31,856 nucleotides of DNA, from the NCBI GenBank assembly GCA_900541675.1, contig UQKU01000029.1:1-31856 (forward strand), in the 5' to 3' direction. Below, piece by piece: positions 29,499 through 31,856 of the stretch (the first letter of the stretch is position 1; every line of letters starts with the position of its first letter). Source of the DNA: an uncultured Collinsella sp. (GTDB lineage Bacteria > Actinomycetota > Coriobacteriia > Coriobacteriales > Coriobacteriaceae). The notes under the pieces are model-generated. The model saw nothing but the letters and a program-made list of their open reading frames with translations, searched no databases and was not told where the DNA came from. A program made the translations under genes and the position numbers.

Positions 29499-31502
29499 AT
29501 GGCTAAGTTTGACATCATCGCCGCCACCGGTTGCCCGACCGGTATCGCGCACACCTTCATGGCGAAGGAGGCGCTGGAGAAGGCAGCTGCCGAGCGCGGT
29601 CTGACCATTAAGGTCGAGACCCATGGCCAGGTCGGTGTCGAGAACGAGCTCACCAAGAGTGAGATCGCCGGTGCCAAGGCCGTCGTCGTCGCAGCCGATA
29701 AGGATGTCCAGGCGGAGCGTTTCGCCGGCAAGCGCATGGTTTCCGTTGGTGTTTCCAAGGCCCTGTCCGTCGAGGCAGCCGGTAAGCTGATCGACCGCGC
29801 GCTCGCCGCCAAGGGTGACGACTCGGTTGCGGCTGCTGCCGATGTCGAGGATGAGGTCGAGGAGAAGGAATCTATCGGCCACATCATCTACAAGCACCTC
29901 ATGAACGGCGTCAGCCACATGCTGGTCTTCGTCGTCGCCGGTGGTGTCCTGACCGCCGTTTCGTTCCTGTGGGGCATCACGTCCTTCGATTCGACGGCGT
30001 CTGACTACAACAGCTTTGCCGCTATGCTTAAGATCATCGGCGGTATCGCCATGAACCTCATGGTTCCCGTGCTTTCCGCCTATATCGCCGAGTCCATCGG
30101 CAAGCGCCCGGCGCTCGTCCCCGGCTTCGTTGCCGGTATGATCGCCATCCAGGGCCTGCCCGTTAACGCCGAGACCGGCATGATCGACGCCGGTGGCGCC
30201 GGCGTGGGCTTCGGCTTCCTGGGCGGCATCGTCGGCGGCTTCCTCGCTGGCTATGTCATCCTGCTGCTCGAGAAGGTCTTCTCCAAGCTGCCCAAGAATC
30301 TGGACGGCCTCAAGGCTATCTTCCTGTACCCGCTGTTCTCGACCGCCATCGTCGGCCTGGTCATGCTCGGCATCTCCGGCCCCATGGCTGCCATCAACAC
30401 CGCCATGATGGACTTCCTCAAGGGTCTGTCCGCCTCTGGCGCCATTGTCCTGGGCCTTGCCATCGGCTGCATGTGCGCCGTTGACATGGGCGGCCCGGTC
30501 AACAAGGCTGCTTACGTCACCGGTACCGCTATGCTCACCGAGGCCTTGGCTGCTGGCGTTGGCACCGATACCTACAACTTCGGCACCAACTTCATGGCTG
30601 CCGTCTCCGCCGCCTGCATCGTTCCGCCGCTGATCACCACCTTCGCCGTCGTCGTTGGCAAGAAGTACTTCAGCCAGGAGGATCATGACGCCGGTATCGT
30701 CAACCTCATTCTTGGTTGCACCCACATCACCGAGGGCGCCATTCCGTTCATGACCAAGAACATCTGGCCCGTCATGCCCATCATGATGCTCGGTTCCTCC
30801 ATCGCCTCGATCCTGACCATCATGTTCAACGTTCACGATCCGGCGCCTCACGGTGGCTTCCTGGTCCTGCCCGTTGTCGAGAACGGTCCGCTGTGGGTCC
30901 TCGCGATCCTCATCGGCGCTGTGATCGGTGGCATCCTGTTCGTGGCCTTCAAGAAGTACGACTTCGAGAAGAATCAGAAGGCCGCTCCTGTAGCCAAGCC
31001 GGTTGAGGCTTCCAAGGCTGCTGCCGTTGAGGCCCCTAAGGCCGATGCTGCCGACTTCGTGAAGGTCGAGAATGTCTTTGTCGCCGAGGACTTCGCTTCT
31101 CGCGACGAGGCTCTGAGCTTCGTTTCCAACCAGGCTGTCAAGGCCGGTATCGCCAGCGACGCCGACGCCGTGATGAACGCCTTCCTGGCCCGCGAGGCCG
31201 AGGGCACCACGGGCATGATGGAGGGCTTCGCCATCCCGCATGCCAAGTCCGACGCCATTACCGAGGCTGCCGTCATCGTCGTTAAGGACGAGTCCGGCGT
31301 GACCGGTTGGGATACCATGGACGGCGCTCCTGTCAACGTGGCCATCGCTCTGCTCATCCCTGGTGCACAGGCTGGCACCACGCACCTCAAGATCCTGTCC
31401 AAGGTCGCCGAGGCGCTCATGGACGAGGACTTCCGTGCCACCGTCAAGGGTTCCACTGACGCCGCCGAGATCGCCAAGACGATCAACGCCCGCCTGGTCT
31501 AA
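29499..31502 (+). CDS. PTS fructose-type transporter, fused IIB-IIC-IIA
   Basis: A 667-residue phosphotransferase permease that imports and phosphorylates a hexose. The IIB domain (about 1-100) has the phospho-cysteine Cys12 in ATGCPTGIAHTFMA. The IIC membrane domain (about 125-490) has multiple membrane segments and the GCTHITEGAIPF signature. A Lys/Ala/Pro linker (about 490-517) leads to the IIA domain with phospho-His581 in AIPHAKS. The order IIB-IIC-IIA differs from the usual IIA-first layout. Sequence type points to fructose or a related sugar; no fruK is nearby to confirm it. AAGGAGG lies five bases before the ATG at 29499; the longer frame upstream is not needed. The divergent RpiR-type regulator probably controls it. 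Confidence 0.9.
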   Translation: MAKFDIIAATGCPTGIAHTFMAKEALEKAAAERGLTIKVETHGQVGVENELTKSEIAGAKAVVVAADKDVQAERFAGKRMVSVGVSKALSVEAAGKLIDRALAAKGDDSVAAAADVEDEVEEKESIGHIIYKHLMNGVSHMLVFVVAGGVLTAVSFLWGITSFDSTASDYNSFAAMLKIIGGIAMNLMVPVLSAYIAESIGKRPALVPGFVAGMIAIQGLPVNAETGMIDAGGAGVGFGFLGGIVGGFLAGYVILLLEKVFSKLPKNLDGLKAIFLYPLFSTAIVGLVMLGISGPMAAINTAMMDFLKGLSASGAIVLGLAIGCMCAVDMGGPVNKAAYVTGTAMLTEALAAGVGTDTYNFGTNFMAAVSAACIVPPLITTFAVVVGKKYFSQEDHDAGIVNLILGCTHITEGAIPFMTKNIWPVMPIMMLGSSIASILTIMFNVHDPAPHGGFLVLPVVENGPLWVLAILIGAVIGGILFVAFKKYDFEKNQKAAPVAKPVEASKAAAVEAPKADAADFVKVENVFVAEDFASRDEALSFVSNQAVKAGIASDADAVMNAFLAREAEGTTGMMEGFAIPHAKSDAITEAAVIVVKDESGVTGWDTMDGAPVNVAIALLIPGAQAGTTHLKILSKVAEALMDEDFRATVKGSTDAAEIAKTINARLV

Positions 31503-31537
31503 TCCTGTGATTCGCGAATAATATCGACCCTTATTTA

Positions 31538-31573
31538 AGGCGGAGACCCTCTCCGGGGCCTCCGCCTTTTTCT
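31538..31573 (+). terminator. Intrinsic terminator of the PTS gene
   Basis: GGCGGAG pairs with CTCCGCC around an interior that can also pair in part (CCC/GGG), followed by TTTTTCTCCCTTT, about 40 bases after the PTS stop codon. Confidence 0.85.
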
Positions 31574-31584
31574 CCCTTTCCCAT

Positions 31585-31655
31585 AAGTTGCGGTGAAATA
31601 GGGACTGTTTAAACAATTCAACCCTAAATTCAGTCCCTATTTCACCGCAACTTAC
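31585..31655. repeat. 24-bp perfect inverted repeat with AT-rich loop
   Basis: The arms 31585-31608 and 31632-31655 are perfect reverse complements (TAAGTTGCGGTGAAATAGGGACTG and its complement) around a 23-base AT-rich loop. It lies after the PTS terminator and has no T-run of its own. The AGGGACTG core recalls the GGGAC cores in the other intergenic hairpins. Confidence 0.7.
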
Positions 31656-31856
31656 AAAAGGGTATAGAGGGGGGCTGTCTATCGAGTCTTTGTCGCGAAC
31701 AGGTCATCAGCCAGAATTCCGTTCGCATGATATTACTTTGGATCGATCAGGTTCCCGCAGCTCGCCTGCCGGGCGGGGCGGTTAAGTTTGTCGCGAGTTC
31801 CGCACGCAAAGGAAAGCACTTAATGTGCTTTCCGTCTTGCGCAGGACTGTAGAGCA
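31656..31856. other. Non-coding right end with short repeats and a hairpin
   Basis: No credible gene is visible. TTTGTCGCGA occurs twice, at 31689-31698 and 31787-31796, 98 bases apart. GGAAAGCAC-TTAAT-GTGCTTTCC near 31811-31833 forms a perfect 9-bp hairpin, further flanked by GCAA/TTGC. It could be the end of a gene to the right or a leader structure. Confidence 0.4.

Noticed and set aside
29397..31616. Minus-strand open frame of 739 codons opposite the PTS gene
   Set aside because: It has an Asp/Gly/His-rich shadow composition and spans both the PTS terminator and promoter.
31689..31796. Direct repeat TTTGTCGCGA as attachment or iteron site
   Set aside because: Only two ten-base copies, 98 bases apart, with no integrase or replication gene nearby; chance is a sufficient explanation.
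1..31856. CRISPR array, tRNA or rRNA genes, prophage or insertion sequence
   Set aside because: No regularly spaced repeats, no tRNA T-arm or anticodon pattern in the gaps, and no transposase or phage protein among the credible genes.

Overview
The window is a GC-rich, gene-dense chromosomal segment with short intergenic gaps and many translationally coupled housekeeping genes. Gene content and order (ileS, lspA, rluD; alaS, ruvX, mltG, yqeG, aroK, aroB-like, pepP, efp, asp23, nusB, xseB, tlyA, nadK, recN; a fructose-type PTS) and the protein sequences suggest an anaerobic Coriobacteriia member, most likely Collinsella or a close relative. That assignment is inferred from gene content and was not checked by a search.

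Left edge (1-1870): an AT-rich 5' fragment of a peptidase S51-like gene runs off the window. A 130-bp nested inverted-repeat element and three tandem minus-strand terminator hairpins follow, then a GldA-type metal-dependent dehydrogenase on the minus strand. Region 1868-5010: a transcriptional T-box riboswitch with an ATC (Ile) specifier controls ileS. Region 5277-8771: lspA and rluD overlap, then come a membrane family-2 glycosyltransferase and a minimal prepilin peptidase. Region 8803-11460: a dGTPase-like HD hydrolase and the replication AAA+ ATPase RarA.

Region 11556-14718 is a tightly coupled four-gene module: a membrane-anchored DUF948-like protein, a degenerate RsbW-type anti-sigma ATPase, a SigB/F-type sigma factor and an AI-2E/PerM-family permease. 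A small two-TM protein lies convergent to it. Region 15159-21758: alaS, ruvX, mltG, yqeG, aroK and an aroB homologue that has lost all three expected metal-ligand residues. Region 21891-28309: pepP, efp, asp23, nusB, xseB, tlyA, nadK and recN form one or two long transcripts; several genes common in this neighbourhood elsewhere (aroC, aroQ, folD, xseA, ispA, dxs, argR) are absent. Region 28369-31502: an RpiR/MurR-type regulator is divergent from a single-chain PTS permease with domain order IIB-IIC-IIA; their shared intergenic region carries operator-like palindromes.

The right end (31503-31856) holds a PTS terminator, a 24-bp perfect inverted repeat and no recognisable gene. No tRNA, rRNA, CRISPR array, insertion sequence or phage gene was recognised. 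The strongest leads are the degenerate AroB kept beside an intact shikimate kinase, the DUF948/degenerate anti-sigma/sigma/permease module, the unusual T-box bulge, and the nested inverted-repeat element with the recurrent GGGAC-containing hairpins.
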